The notes below the pieces were generated by a model, which searched no databases, was not told where the DNA came from, and was given only the letters and a program-made list of their open reading frames with translations. The position numbers were made by a program, and so were the translations under genes. Of a stretch of DNA of 64,000 nt, positions 33,542 through 45,731 are shown piece by piece. The stretch lies in assembly GCA_947044365.1 (NCBI GenBank), contig OX345641.1:4372460-4436459 (forward strand), written 5' to 3'. This stretch comes from Petrosia ficiformis. Lineage: Eukaryota; Porifera; Demospongiae; Haplosclerida; Petrosiidae. Within the stretch, counting starts at the first letter, position 1; the number at the start of each line of letters is the position of its first letter.

Positions 33542-35522
33542 ACATATTTCGTTAATCACACATATTGTGTTATTATGTTTCTTTTTCAAACTTCGGTTTT
33601 CACAAAATAATTATAATTGCTAAACCATAAATATAAGCTGTAAAGCTTGTGGACACTTGAAAGGGTATGTGTAGATAACAGATTCCAGTCTTATACAACA
33701 TGTGCCTCATGACTTGTGGAGTGGTTAGTCTATATAATTATTGTGATATTGTATACATATTTGAATTTCACGCCATTCACACTTGAGGACTACTGAGGGG
33801 GGTGAAGGGGCCATGAGGTCATTAGATACTGCATAGTTTAAAAATCGACAAAAATGCAGAGTATGATATATATATGCTATATATATGTAATAAAAGTTCA
33901 ACTAGCTACAACGAATTAAGTTTGACATAGGGGGCCAAACTTGATTGTTTCGTCCAAGTGCATTCCCAAGGTGGTGTATTTGACTGTTAGCCAACTAGCC
34001 TAGCCCATGACGCATCTAGTTTTACAACATAATTAACTTTTTATCGTATATACAACTTATCCCAATATTCTAATGAATTAATCATAGCAATGTGTACATT
34101 GCAGATATTGAAAGTTTGTAAAAGAGAATTATAGTGTTAACTGCATTTAAAAATGTTATTGTTTCGCTTTGTAAATTTTAATATTAATTTGTAATATACA
34201 CATGCAGGTGAAAAATACTCACTTCTGTGTTTACTGTGATGTCATGCATGTTTGTGAACTCCTACATTGTAGAAACATAGCTAAAGAGTTTCTCTACATA
34301 CAGTGTTGAACTATATAATCATAATAATTATATATAATTGGTATGTATAATTACTGATGTAAATAGCTATAATGCAGTTAATACACAGAATGCTGCAAAA
34401 CTCACCAAAAGTGATTTATAAATAACCAACTGTCCATAAATTATAATTATTAACAAGCATTTCTATTGTTAATGAATTAATGGAGCAATTGTGGTTTGTA
34501 AGATGATTTGTATAGGATATCTCCATGCTGTTAGCTTATATTATGGGCTTAAATATATACTGCTAGTAGGAAATGGTCATATGTACAACCTAAAATCATA
34601 TTTCCCAAGGTAGTAAAACTAAGCACCTAGCAGAAAGACACCTAGATTTATACCATGGAACTCCTTTGGGCAGGCATATAATTCCTGTGACATATCAAAG
34701 GTTATCATGACAATTTCCCATAAACATGATAAAAATTACAAACCCACTAACCATTTAAATGCTAGTATTGTGACAAGTTGCATGTGCTATTATAAATTAT
34801 ACCATTTTTGATGTTTATGGACAATAAAAGCATGTTTTAAAACTTGTAAATTTGGTATAGCCATAATATAAATGTACAGAAGCTTTATAAAAGTATAGGC
34901 ACTTTACTGGAGCTGACCACAAATGTAATTATTATTACATAAACAGCCTACAGCTAGGCCTTGGCCAATTATGCTTGTTGTTACGCTATATGTGCAAGGG
35001 TCATTCCAACAAGTTTAGTGGGTAAATTTTGAATAACAATGCAAATTTAGAGTCGACAAATAGATCACCACATTCATGGAAAATACTCACTTCTTCTTTT
35101 GCTATGATATTTTGTGTTAGCTAATGAGCTTAAATTAAGTGTTTTTGGGGAAAGGATAAAACAACCATAATTTTCTTATGGAACAAACATCATTATATTA
35201 TACATAGTAAGTAATATATATTTCAACATAAATTATGTATTACATTAAATTTTGTGTTCAGCCATTTATTTGCTCAGGTAATCTTATCCAGACATATTCT
35301 GTATGCCTGGATAAGATTACCTGAGCAATCAGCACTTGTTATAAATCAGAAATAAGAACATTTTGAATCCACTTCATAATTATTATATTAATGACCATAA
35401 TCATTAATTTTAAGTAATTGTATAATTATAATGCTAAAACTGTTTTTAATAAAAATTATTATTACATGCAGCATATTTAAAATATACCTAACATATATAT
35501 ATAATTATATTTAAAAAAAGAA

Positions 35523-35553
<31 letters not shown>

Positions 35554-35814
35554 CCTATAAGAATATATATATTATAATACGGAGAGAACTATTGATCCAA
35601 AACTGCAAATGATTTCAATCTTATTGTAACAAAATAATTCTTGAGAATACTTGATATAAAAACCCTCTATGATTTACATAGAAAGGAATTATTAAATTTA
35701 CTATATAAGTATTATTATAAATGATAATAATTATCAATAACAGCATGGTGTGTTTGAATGCATTTTATATAATTATGATAAGAGCTTTGCCATAATTAAG
35801 TTGTATTATGACTT
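33542..35814. other. SRRT-POT1 intergenic (duplicated flank)
   Basis: No gene is seen. This is the 3' flank of SRRT, repeated with small indels at 40410-42880 and 49252-51307 and in part at 53810-54030 and 56820-57600. It holds a conserved hairpin at 35270-35328 and (AT)n near 35522. No canonical AATAAA lies close to the SRRT stop. Confidence 0.6.
35270..35328. repeat. 22-bp-arm hairpin TTGCTCAGGTAATCTTATCC
   Basis: Perfect arms (TTGCTCAGGTAATCTTATCC plus AG) flank a loop ACATATTCTGTATGC. The duplicate at 42118-42175 retains the hairpin with small changes in each arm. The convergent arrangement between SRRT and the minus-strand transporter could suit a transcription end, but an old MITE is equally possible. 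Confidence 0.75.
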
Positions 35815-37554
35815 CTAATGCTTTTGAGTACGAAGTAATTGTGTAAGTTCTTCAATGGAAATCTCACTGTCTTCAATTTCTTCTGTATGGTGTAGTAGTT
35901 CTCTCTCATATTGTTCCTCAATAATTGCTTGTTCATTAACAATCTCATCTCTCTCCCGATAATGATAGAATTTATGAACAAAATAAAATGATAGAATAGA
36001 AAGGAAGATACAAAAGCCTTTAACACCATGGTATATATTCCAAGTAGTTTCATCTATCATGTATTCATCCAATACATTAACTACTAAGTACTTAATAGAG
36101 AGTGTTGAATACCAAATTCCAATTAGTAATCCCTTCATTGTATATGGTGCTTGTGCACATATGAACTCCAGAACTGTCATGAAAACTAGTAAATAAGCTA
36201 ATCCATGAAGTATCTGTGGTATTATTAGCACCAAAAATAGGTGATCGTGTACTGGAACTTGAGGACAAACCCTTTCACATGTTCCATTTACAATTGATTT
36301 TGTATTTGCAAGTAGGCAAAGGGTAGTAATTGAAGAATTATCACTTGTGTATTCATACAACTCATTAAAATAGCATGTGGAAATATTAACTTTTGAAGAC
36401 ATCAACAAGTTAATGACAGGATAAACAGCTTCTCTTATTAAACAAAGAAATAGTCCAATATGAACCCTTTTCAGTAAATTTGGAGTATATTTAGCAAAAT
36501 ACCTTTTAACACATAGTTGATACAGTGGTATTCCAATCACAATCACAAGCAATGTTACATGTTCTGGATTCATTACTAGTAGTCCCATAGTCCACAATGT
36601 AGGACATCCTAAATTATACATCATGTATTGACTGAGTGAATATCCATCACCTGATAACTGGAAACCGAACAAAGAAATAATGAGAAGTAAAAGTTGCAAA
36701 AGTGTCTTAATATCTTCAACTTGTTCATTAGTAAAAGGACCACCATATTTGCGTTTACCCAAATCTATACGAGATGGAATGTCATTTTCCCAGTATGTGA
36801 AAGCACTGCGATTTACAGGATGCTTGTGATCCCATGAATATTTTATGACCTTGAAGACTAATTTGAATGGATTGATTCTTACAGGATTAATGTAGATATG
36901 CTTTTTGGATATTCTCATAAAAAGCAAACCAAGAATAATCAAAACAATTTCAATTGCGGATGGAAATAATTCTATCAAACCATGAATTGAGACATTTTGG
37001 TTATTATTATCTAACTCTATTTTGCAAAATTTGTGTATATAATATAAAAGAGCTAAAAGAACATAGAATATTAAAAGTGGTCCTACATGTAGACTCCAGT
37101 AGTACCAGTGAATGAAAGAACTTAACTGTTCTGATGAAGCTTCAAGCGTTTGATCCATACCAAATTGAATAGCATTTGATTCATACATTCCAAAACCTAT
37201 AATCCCAACTATTAGAATAATTGCTAGGAAGATTATATTATTGAACAAGGTGTGTTTTGTGATATCTGGTTTAAGTACATTAATGGCGGCAATTGTAAAC
37301 ATGAACAAAGAGCTTATTAAAACTGATACAAGTGAGATATTAATCATCCTGTAATATGTAACACGAACATCAGCAATCCATCCAAATAGTGGATACAGAA
37401 TATATGATATACCTTGTGAAATAGTCCAGGATATTTTTACATAACCTATCAACATGTGTGAAGTCCAATTATTGGCAGTAATGATAAAGAAATGGATGAG
37501 GAGACACGTCAATAAAGTCACATTTGATGGGTTTACTAGAGGCATTTCGAACAC
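35815..37554 (-). CDS. POT/SLC15-like MFS transporter, copy 1
   Basis: 579 residues in a single exon, starting at the ATG complementary to 37552-37554. About 12 hydrophobic segments fit a major-facilitator fold. A motif-A-like loop GWIADVRVTYYR (58-69) and FGMDQ (131-135) followed by SSFIHWYYWS match the proton-dependent oligopeptide transporter (PTR2/SLC15/NPF) pattern. A long loop carries SAFTYWENDIPSRIDLGKRK, and near the C-terminus APYTMKGLLIGIWYS fits the last bundle. The ExxER proton-coupling motif expected on TM1 is not seen, so substrate and coupling are unknown. The cytosolic tail has acidic residues and EELTQLL, an acidic dileucine-type endosome/lysosome signal. It converges with SRRT. 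It is near-identical to copies 2, 3 and 5. Confidence 0.8.
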   Translation of the reverse strand: MFEMPLVNPSNVTLLTCLLIHFFIITANNWTSHMLIGYVKISWTISQGISYILYPLFGWIADVRVTYYRMINISLVSVLISSLFMFTIAAINVLKPDITKHTLFNNIIFLAIILIVGIIGFGMYESNAIQFGMDQTLEASSEQLSSFIHWYYWSLHVGPLLIFYVLLALLYYIHKFCKIELDNNNQNVSIHGLIELFPSAIEIVLIILGLLFMRISKKHIYINPVRINPFKLVFKVIKYSWDHKHPVNRSAFTYWENDIPSRIDLGKRKYGGPFTNEQVEDIKTLLQLLLLIISLFGFQLSGDGYSLSQYMMYNLGCPTLWTMGLLVMNPEHVTLLVIVIGIPLYQLCVKRYFAKYTPNLLKRVHIGLFLCLIREAVYPVINLLMSSKVNISTCYFNELYEYTSDNSSITTLCLLANTKSIVNGTCERVCPQVPVHDHLFLVLIIPQILHGLAYLLVFMTVLEFICAQAPYTMKGLLIGIWYSTLSIKYLVVNVLDEYMIDETTWNIYHGVKGFCIFLSILSFYFVHKFYHYRERDEIVNEQAIIEEQYERELLHHTEEIEDSEISIEELTQLLRTQKH

Positions 37555-37710
37555 TTAGAACAACAGAATACGCATACTATTTAAATATGGCCGTTTTCAG
37601 TGAGCTCTCCTTACGAACACCGGAGGCGAAGCCGAGGTGATTAAAATGTGGCCAAGGTGTAATCATAAATACGAGGAGGAGGGGACTAAATGCACACGTG
37701 TGGCTTTGTG
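37555..37710 (-). promoter_or_regulatory. Conserved upstream region of the POT genes
   Basis: The first ~150 bp upstream of the start is nearly identical in copies 1, 2 and 5 (37555-37710, 44615-44770, 59377-59530) and, apart from an insertion, copy 3. It includes ATTTAAATA (TATA-like, about 22 bp from the ATG) and ATGGCCGTTTTCAGTGAGC. The end of the conservation around CACACGTG marks the likely promoter block; function is inferred. Confidence 0.45.
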
Positions 37711-39342
37711 CCGAATTCAAGTCATTGCCTTCAGTTGTCGCTCGTTGTAGAAAGAGGAATTTAGAATGTTAAGTTTGAAGGATTTGAAAGGGTAGAGGAA
37801 GAGGTGGTCGGCACACACATACACCCAGTATTCCACCACATCTCTGTCTATAGCTACTCTTTCCAAGCCAGTCAGATGAGTTGAATGTAAGCTTTATTAA
37901 TTCTTGTACTCTCCAGTCTCAATTCTGTTGTCTACATCCTTGAATACATTCACTTGACAATCCGAAAAGAAATTGCCACACCAACAGAAATTGAATTGCT
38001 ATGCATGTGTAGGTGGTTAAGGTTTATGGGATTTATTTAGCATTCCAGAAGCGTGATGGACAAATATATATATATATATATATGGGCCCGGGGACAAGGA
38101 CAAAGCTGTCACGATTAGTTGCCTCGCCATCACTCAGCAACTCAAGAAATCATTAATTAATTGCAAAATCACAACCACACCCCATGAATAGAAGAATAAT
38201 TTATAATTTATAATTAAAAAATCTATTTGCGACCAAGCACCCTCGCCTTTCAAAAATCTGAATTCGTCCCATGTATTTTTTGGGCAAAGAGTGTTTGGAA
38301 TGAATGGGCTCAAGTGAGAATGATAACACTACATTTAGAAGAGAGAAGCTTCCTCTCGTGCAGCACTGAATTCGACCCCTGTACTTCTTGGGCAAAGAGT
38401 GTTTGGTATGAATGGGCTCAAGTGAAAATGATAACAGATAACACTACATGTACAAGAGATAACCTTCCTTCCACGCAGCACCGAAGCAGTTGCAGATCAG
38501 TCAACATCTCAGTCATCATCGAATGTTACCTTTAATGTTACTGTAACAAACAGCCAAAATTCACTGAATGTATGTTGACAGTAATTGAGAAAATAACTTT
38601 AATTTCAGTAATAATTATAATAGGTTACTATTAGTCTCGCATATAGCCAGACTCAACCCTAAACAGGAAGGGTCTGGTGAATCCATTCTTCAAATGAAAC
38701 CAATATACCAGTATTATAAACCATGTGTTTACAAAGTTTAATGAATCTCATTAGTGGTATTACACCCTTTTATCGCGTGAGCTGTTGATAAACGTATGTA
38801 CAGTGGATTCACCAGACCGATACTTCCTATTCAGGGTTGGGTCTGGCTACATGAGACTAGGTACTATGGTTTACTTTGAGAACTTAGTAACTTGATATTA
38901 TCAAGAGTACATAATAGAGAGAGAATGAGAGTATCGCACTTCTGTATAACCGTGCACCACAACTTATATACATGACTTTTATAATAATATTCACGATGTA
39001 ATCATCACGTGTTGAGGTGTTGTGTGACCATACTACAGATGAATGATGCAGCAACCACACCTTTCCCTCCTGTGCAGCATTTGCCTCAATTATCTAGTCT
39101 CACATTGCTGATGTACCTACCACGTTACAAGACGGGACTGTCTGGGAATTCTCATCACAAAACTATGGCAAACTATAACATGACAAATTCAGGTTATTAA
39201 CATGGTAACTATCCTCGGAGTAATTCTCAACAAAGTTTGAAAAGGAAACTGTGACCAAGTACATTTTAATTTCGTTTTATCAATGCTAACTACATTTAGC
39301 TGCTTTGGCTTTACACTATTGTTGCGAATCATTGGTGGCGCT
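37711..39342. other. Inter-unit spacer 1
   Basis: No gene. It repeats, with indels, at 45180-47990, 53400-53800 and 59540-59990. It contains a 113-bp imperfect tandem duplication (about 38260-38460, unit GGGCAAAGAGTGTTTGG...) that is single in the next unit (46780-46860), and a TAGTCT-type MITE (38632-38859). Confidence 0.6.
38632..38859. mobile_element. TAGTCT-type foldback MITE with 9-bp TSD (copy 1)
   Basis: The ends TAGTCTCGCATATAGCCAGA (then CTCAACCCT) and their mirror GTCTGGCTACATGAGACTA enclose 228 bp. The flanks are GGTTACTAT (left) and GGTACTAT (right, one base lost). The duplicate at 47292-47503 has the 9-bp GGTTACTAT intact on both sides. Confidence 0.75.
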
Positions 39343-39894
39343 TCAGAAATAATGAGCCAAATAGCACATTGCCGCCATACTTTGTGTGTCTATGTTGAAA
39401 ATAGTTCTGTTACTAAGATAAGCAGCTATTGCTATGGCTTCTGCCCAGTACTGATTTGTCGCACCTGCATGTGTCATCATTGACCTTGCTGACTCCATTA
39501 ATGTGTGATTTATTCTCTCAGCAACTCCATTCTGTTTTGGTGAGTAAGGTACTGTCCATTCATACTGTATCCCTCTACTCTTCATGTAATCCATGAATTC
39601 TTTTGTCAGATATTCACCACCATTATCAGTGCGTAATCTCACAGTTCCACAGCAATTTGTGTTTGTTGTGATTGCTTCAAATTCCTTAAATTTTTCAAAA
39701 ACTTCTGACTTCTGCTTCGTGAAGTATACAGCACAGCATCGAGAATAATCATCTATAAATGTTACAAAATTCGAAGTACTTGCTCCCACCAATCGATTCA
39801 ACTGACCAATCGATTCAACTGACATTGACCTGCAGACATCACTGTGAATCAGTTCCATTTTTCTGGTGGAGTGTTTGCATGTATTATATATCAT
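39343..39894 (-). pseudogene. Ty1/copia integrase fragment
   Basis: 183-residue open frame of the integrase core. It has IHSDVC (first catalytic Asp), TFIDDYSR, RTDNGGEYLTKEF (second Asp) and SPKQNGVAERINHTLMESAR (catalytic Glu), then a terminal region truncated after YLSNRTIF. GAG, protease, reverse transcriptase, RNase H and LTRs are absent. It directly abuts the SRRT exon 17 pseudo-copy at 39909, so the unit boundary runs through it. Confidence 0.85.
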
Positions 39895-39908
39895 TCTTTC
39901 ACATGTAC

Positions 39909-40410
39909 GATTCCCTAATATGAGAATGGGATTTGATCCCAGAGGAAGAATGAGAGGTCAACGACGACCACCGAGAGGAAGGTATATGTACATGTTTGTA
40001 TATATGTGTTTGAATGTGCATGCAACATGAATGTTAGAGTAGTTTACAATTTCATTGGCAAATGCATATTATCTCTGTTGCTATTCTTAAAAGTCTATTA
40101 ATTTTATACATGTAGTAACAATGAATGTCATCCATTTTATGTAGCTAAATACCCAATCTATTTATTCATTACATACCCAACACTTCATATTTGATAACTT
40201 GCATTCATTGCAAAATACAGTGCATATTTACAGCTATATAGGTAGTATGATGCATTATGAATACATTTTATGGTCTTTTTTATGGCCCTTAGTGCATGCA
40301 CAAAGCAATCTTTATCTTGTTTTGGTATTAATTACTTTTTACTGAGGAGGAAGAGGAGGTGGAAGGAGAAGATTGATGCAGTATGATGATCTTGATGCAC
40401 CTTCTGAACA
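39909..40410 (+). pseudogene. SRRT exon 17-18 pseudo-copy (unit 2)
   Basis: The exon 17 copy is 39909-39981 and the exon 18 copy about 40344-40410. The exon 17 acceptor has mutated from AG to AC. The exon 18 acceptor region is shortened (ACTGAG for TTTACAGAG), and the final codons with the stop (ATGTACTGA) are deleted. No upstream SRRT exons are present, so no protein can be made. Confidence 0.9.
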
Positions 40411-42117
40411 TATTCATTAATCACACATATTGTGTTATTATGTTTCTTTTTCAAACATTGGTTTTCACAAAAATTAATAACTATAATTGCTAAACTATAA
40501 ATAAACGCTTGTGGACACTTGAAAGGGTATGTGTAGATAACAGATTCCAGTCTTATACAACATTTGCCTCATGACTTGTAAAATGGTTAGTCTTTATATA
40601 ATTATTGTTATATTAACAATGATATTGTATACGTATTTGAATTGCACACCATCCACATTCAAGGACTACCGAGAGGGGTGGAGGGTGAGGTCCTTAAATA
40701 CTCTATAGTTTAAAAATGGAAAAAATACAGAGTATGATTTATATATTATATATACCATATATACGTAATAAAAGTTGAACTAGCTAAAACAAATTAAGTT
40801 TGACATAGGGGCCAAAATTGATTGTTTAGCCCAGGTACATTCTCACTAAGGTGGTGTATTTGACTACTCAAATTGATTTATTGTAGTCAACTTTTTATCG
40901 TATATACAACTTGTCCCAATATTCTACAAAAGTAATCACAGCAATGTGTACATTGCAGATATTGAAAGTTTGTAAATTATAGCATTAACTTAACTGCATT
41001 TCCAATGTTATTATTTCTGCTATGTAAATTTTTAACATTAGCAATTTACACATGCAGGTGGAAAATACTCACTTCTGTGTTTACTGTGATATCATGCATG
41101 TTTGTGAACTCCTACATTGTAGAAACATAGCTAAAGAGCTTCTCTACAGTGTTGAACTATATTATGTATAATTACTGATGTAAATATATAGCTATAATAC
41201 AGTTGTAATAATTAAATACGCAGAATGCTGAACAAGTCACCAATAGTGATTTATAAATAACCAAGGAGAATGTACTGTCCATAAAATTAATTTTAAATTA
41301 TATTCTCAGTGTAGGAAATGCTTGTTAATTATAATTATTAACAAGCATTTCTATTATTAATGAATTAATGGAGCAACTGTGGTTTGTAAGATGATTTGTA
41401 TAGGATATCTCCATGCTGTTAGCTTATATTATGGGCTTAAATATAATTATACTGCCAGTAGGAAATGGTCATATGTACAACCTAAAACCATATTTCCCAA
41501 GGTAGTAAAACTAAGCACCTAGTATAGAAAGATATCAAGATTTATACCATGGAACGCCTTTGGGCAGGCATATAATTTCTCATAAACATGATGAAAATTA
41601 CAATCTCATAACCATTTAAATGCTAGTATTGTGACAAGTTGCATGTGCTATTATAAATTAGACCATTTTTGATGTTTATGGACATGTTTTAAAACTTTTA
41701 AATTTTTTATATATAGCCATAATATAAATGTACAGATCTAGAACCTTTATACAATTATACGGCACTTTACTGCGGCTGATGACAAATTATATTAATACTG
41801 CAGCTAGGCCTTGGCCAATTATGCTCAACATTTCTGTTATTATACTATTTTGTACAAGGGTCATTCCAACAAGTTTAGTGGGCAATTACATTTTGATTAA
41901 CAATGCGTCCACAAATAATCACCACATTCATGGAAAATACTCACTTCTTCTTTTGCTATGATATTTTGTGTTAGCTAATGAGCTTACATTAGTGTTTTGG
42001 GGGAAAAGTTAAAACAACCATAATTTTCTTATGGTAACAAACATCACAATATACCATAGTAAGTAATATATATTTCAACATATGTAATACATTAAATTTT
42101 GTGTTAAGCCAACTTTT

Positions 42118-42175
42118 TGCTCAGGTAATCGTATCCAGACATATTCTGTATGCCTGGATAAGTTACCTGAGCAAT
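42118..42175. repeat. Hairpin, duplicate of 35270-35328
   Basis: The arms TTGCTCAGGTAATCGTATCC and GGATAAGTTACCTGAGCAA still pair with two disruptions. Same loop as the 35270 copy. Confidence 0.7.
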
Positions 42176-42567
42176 CAGTACTTATTATAAATTATTGTTT
42201 CCAGAAATAACAACATTTTGATATTATATTTGTGATATTAATTGTACTTTGAACTAATTATTATGTTAGGATATTACTGGTACTTTATTTCTCATTCTGG
42301 AATATTCTTTAGTATATGTATATAAGTAGCAGAGTTTTACAATATAAGTTAGTGTGTGTGTTTTCTTAATATTATCTGGTGAACTTGACTATTATACCAG
42401 TTATCCCCAAATATTACAATATTAATGACCATAATTAAGGAATTGTATAATCATAATGCAAACACTGAATATATTAAAAATTATTATTACAACAAATTTA
42501 ATATTATATACAACATATAATGTAACTATACATATATATATATATATAATATATATATATATAGTAT

Positions 42568-42712
42568 GCTAATAGGTCCTATATACAAAACATAGGACTT
42601 GAGTTTGTGTCCGAGAATGTGATATAGCCTGAGCCTGCCAAGAGCTATATTACATCCAAGGACACAAAACAAAAGTTCTATATTCAGTATATAGGACATA
42701 TTAGCATACTAT
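42568..42712. mobile_element. Foldback MITE, GTATGCTAATA termini
   Basis: The ends GTATGCTAATAGGTCCTATA and TATAGGACATATTAGCATAC are inverted copies, with inner GAGTTTGTGTCC/GGACACAAAA and GTGATATAGC/GCTATATTAC arms. The same family appears at 45669-46560 (split by the RecQ-bearing element), partly at 50800-50850, and at 57312-57370. Confidence 0.75.
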
Positions 42713-42721
42713 ATACAATAT

Positions 42722-42822
42722 ATTGTATGATTATGAGATCTCTTGCATAGTGTGCACATGGAAGGGCTATATACAATATATAGGACTCACCACATCAAAG
42801 GGATGATGTCACTATCATACCA
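42722..42822. mobile_element. Foldback MITE, GTATGATNNTGA termini
   Basis: The ends GTATGATTATGAGATCTC and GATGATGTCACTATCATAC are inverted. Copies lie at 45567-45657 (opposite orientation) and 50834-50930. It contains GTGTGCACA and CACATCAAAGGGATGATG. It adjoins the previous element, so the two often travel as a pair. Confidence 0.65.
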
Positions 42823-42880
42823 TATAAATAAATAAATATATATATATCTATATATATATGATTAAGTTGTGCTATATCTT

Positions 42881-44614
42881 CTAATGCTTTTGAGTATGTA
42901 GTAATTGTGTGCGTTCTTCAATGGAAATCTCACTGTCTTCAATTTCTTCATCTATATTGTGTAGTAGTTCTCTCCCATATTGTTCCTCGATAATTGCTTG
43001 TTCATTAACAATCTCATCTCTCTCACGATAATGATAGAATTTATGAACAAAATAAAATGATAGAATAGAAAGGAAGATACAAAAGCCTTTAACACCATGG
43101 TATATATTCCAAGTAGTTTCATCTATCATGTATCCATCCAATACATTAACTACTAAGTACTTGATAGAGAGTGTTGAATACCAAATTCCAATTAGTAATC
43201 CTTTCATTGTATATGGTGCTTGTGCACATATGAACTCCAGAACTGTCATGAAAACTAGTAAATAAGCTAATCCATGAAGTATCTGTGGTATTATTAGCAA
43301 CAAAAATAGGTGATCGTGTACTGAAACTTGAGGACAAACCCTTTCACATGTTCCATTTACAATTGATTTTGTGTTTGCAAGTAGGCAAAGGGTAGTAATT
43401 GAAGAACTATCATTTGTGTATTCATACAGCGCATTCAAATAGCATGCGGAAATATTATCTTTTGAAGACATCAACAAGTTAATGACAGGATAAATAGCTT
43501 CTCTTATTAAACAAAGAAATAGTCCAATACGAACCCTTTTCAGTAAATTTGGAGTATATTTACCAAAATATCGTTTAACACATAGTTGATACAGTGGTAT
43601 TCCAATTACAATCACAAGCAATGTTACATGTTCTGGATTCATTACTAGTAATGCCATAGTCCACAATGTAGGACATCCTAAATTATACATCATGTATTGA
43701 CTGAGTGAATATCCATCACCTGATAACTGGAAACCGAACAAAGAAATGATGAGAAGTAAAAGTTGCAAAAGTGTCTTAATATCTTCAACTTGTTCATTGG
43801 TAAAAGGACCACCATATTTGTGTTTACCCAAATCTATACGAGATGGAATGTCATTTTCCCAGTATGTGAAAGCACTGCGATTTACCGGACATTTATGATC
43901 CCATGAATATTTTACGACATCAAAGACTATTTTGAATGGGTTAATTCTTACAGGATTGATGTAGATATGCTTTTTTGATATTCTCATAAAAAGCAAACCA
44001 AGAATAATCAACATAATTTCAATTGCAGATGGAAATAACAGTATCAAACCATAAATTGAGACATTTTGGTTATGATTATCTAACTCTATTTTGCAAAATT
44101 TGTGTATATAATATAAAAAAGCTAAAAGAATATAGAATATTGTAAGTGGTCCTACATGTAGACTCCAGTAGTACCAGTGAATGAAAGAACTTAACTGCTC
44201 TGATGAAGCTTCAAGCATTTGATCCATACCAAATTGAATAGCATTTGATTCATACATTCCAAAACCTATAATCCCAACTATTAGAATAATTGCTGGGAAG
44301 ATTATATTATTGAACAATGTGATACCTGGTTTAAGTACATTAATGGCGGCAATTGTAAACATGAACAAAGAGCTTATTAAAAGTGATACAAGTGAGATAT
44401 TAATCATCCTGTAATATGTAACACGAACATCAGCAATCCATCCAAATAGTGGATACAGAATATATGATATACCTTGTGAAATAGTCCAGGATATTTTTAC
44501 ATAACCTATCAACATGTGTGAAGTCCAATTATTGGCAGTAATGATAAAGAAATGGATGAGGAGACACGTCAATAAAGTCACATTTGATGGGTTTACTAGA
44601 GGCATTTCGAACAC
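42881..44614 (-). CDS. POT/SLC15-like MFS transporter, copy 2
   Basis: 577 residues, single exon, colinear with copy 1. Differences include a shortened segment after LKPG (DITKHT missing), FLYYIHKF for LLYYIHKF, and DNHNQNVSIYG for DNNNQNVSIHG. GWIADVRVTYYR, FGMDQ and the FTYWENDIPSRIDLGKHK loop are kept. The tail ends IEERTQLLHTQKH, so the E-xxx-LL signal is retained as ERTQLL. All substitutions seen preserve the frame, suggesting constraint. Same upstream block as copy 1. Confidence 0.8.
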   Translation of the reverse strand: MFEMPLVNPSNVTLLTCLLIHFFIITANNWTSHMLIGYVKISWTISQGISYILYPLFGWIADVRVTYYRMINISLVSLLISSLFMFTIAAINVLKPGITLFNNIIFPAIILIVGIIGFGMYESNAIQFGMDQMLEASSEQLSSFIHWYYWSLHVGPLTIFYILLAFLYYIHKFCKIELDNHNQNVSIYGLILLFPSAIEIMLIILGLLFMRISKKHIYINPVRINPFKIVFDVVKYSWDHKCPVNRSAFTYWENDIPSRIDLGKHKYGGPFTNEQVEDIKTLLQLLLLIISLFGFQLSGDGYSLSQYMMYNLGCPTLWTMALLVMNPEHVTLLVIVIGIPLYQLCVKRYFGKYTPNLLKRVRIGLFLCLIREAIYPVINLLMSSKDNISACYLNALYEYTNDSSSITTLCLLANTKSIVNGTCERVCPQVSVHDHLFLLLIIPQILHGLAYLLVFMTVLEFICAQAPYTMKGLLIGIWYSTLSIKYLVVNVLDGYMIDETTWNIYHGVKGFCIFLSILSFYFVHKFYHYRERDEIVNEQAIIEEQYGRELLHNIDEEIEDSEISIEERTQLLHTQKH

Positions 44615-45731
44615 TTAGAACAACAGAATACGCATACTATTTAAATATGGCCGTTTTCAGTGAGCTCTCCTTACGAACACCGGAGGCGAAGCCGAGGTGA
44701 TTAAAATGTGGCCAAGGTGTAATCATAAATACGTGGAGGAGGAGGGGACTAAATGCACACGTGAGCTTGGTTTAGTGTCATCGCCTTCAATCGTTGCTCG
44801 TTGTATATAGTATTTCCCTCAGTGACACTAATCATACCAAGGAAGATGTAGACTAACGTTTATTGTAAGCAAGTCAACAGTATGAAACTGAACAAGTAGG
44901 AAACACCATATACAGGAATGGTGATATAAAGGACAACAACAGAATAGACTCACTAGCTGTTACTGCAAGCAAGTCAACAGTATAAAACCAAAGAAGAAGT
45001 CATGAAGGCAGGTATACCACAAATAACTAAGGCAAATACTTCAGGGACGGACACATGCAGAGGGTGAGGGGGGCAGCTGATCCTAGACCTTAGGCCCTGA
45101 CTCAGTGCAGTAACAATTATTAACTAGGAAGTGCTGACTCAGCAGCAGTGTAGAATATGTGCAGTCTTGAATTAAGCTTGCTGTGAACTGATGATGACAA
45201 AGAGGAATTTAGAATGTTCAGTTTGAAGGATTTGGAATGGCAAAGGATGAGGTGGTTGGCACACACATACTACCCAAACTTTATACACATACTTCTGCAA
45301 TGGAGTTAAGTTTTCCAGCACATCTCTGTCTATAACTGCTCTTTCAAAGCCAGTCAGATGAGATGAATGTAAGATTCATTAATTTTTGTACTCTCCAGTC
45401 TCAATTTTGTTGTCTACTTCCTTGAACGCATTCATTTGACAATCCGAAAATAAATTGCTTCACCAACAGAAATTGAATTGCTATTTGTAGGTGGTTAAGG
45501 TTTATGGAGTTTAATTAGCATTCCCGAAGCATGACAGACAAATATATATATATATATATATTGTATGATGGTGACATCATCCCTTTGATGTGGTGCGTTG
45601 TATATATTGTATATAGACCTTCAATGTGCACACTATGCAGGAGATATTACCATCATACACAATATATTGTGTAAAGTATGCTAATACGTCCTATATCCTA
45701 TATCCTATATCCTTGTTTTGTGTCCTTGGAT
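44615..45731. other. Inter-unit spacer 2, left part
   Basis: No gene. The first 150 bp are the shared promoter block. 44770-45130 is shared with 59540-59980 (CCTTCAATCGTTGCTCG, AGACCTTAGGCCCTGACTCA). Two foldback elements follow (45567-45657 and the left half of the GTATGCTAATA element from 45669). Confidence 0.55.

Larger units (their letters stand above)
40411..42880. other. Unit 2 flank (copy of 33542-35814)
   Basis: No gene. It is the duplicated SRRT 3' flank with the hairpin at 42118-42175, a perfect 14-bp-arm hairpin at 41316-41350 (AAATGCTTGTTAAT), and two foldback elements at 42568-42822. Confidence 0.6.
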
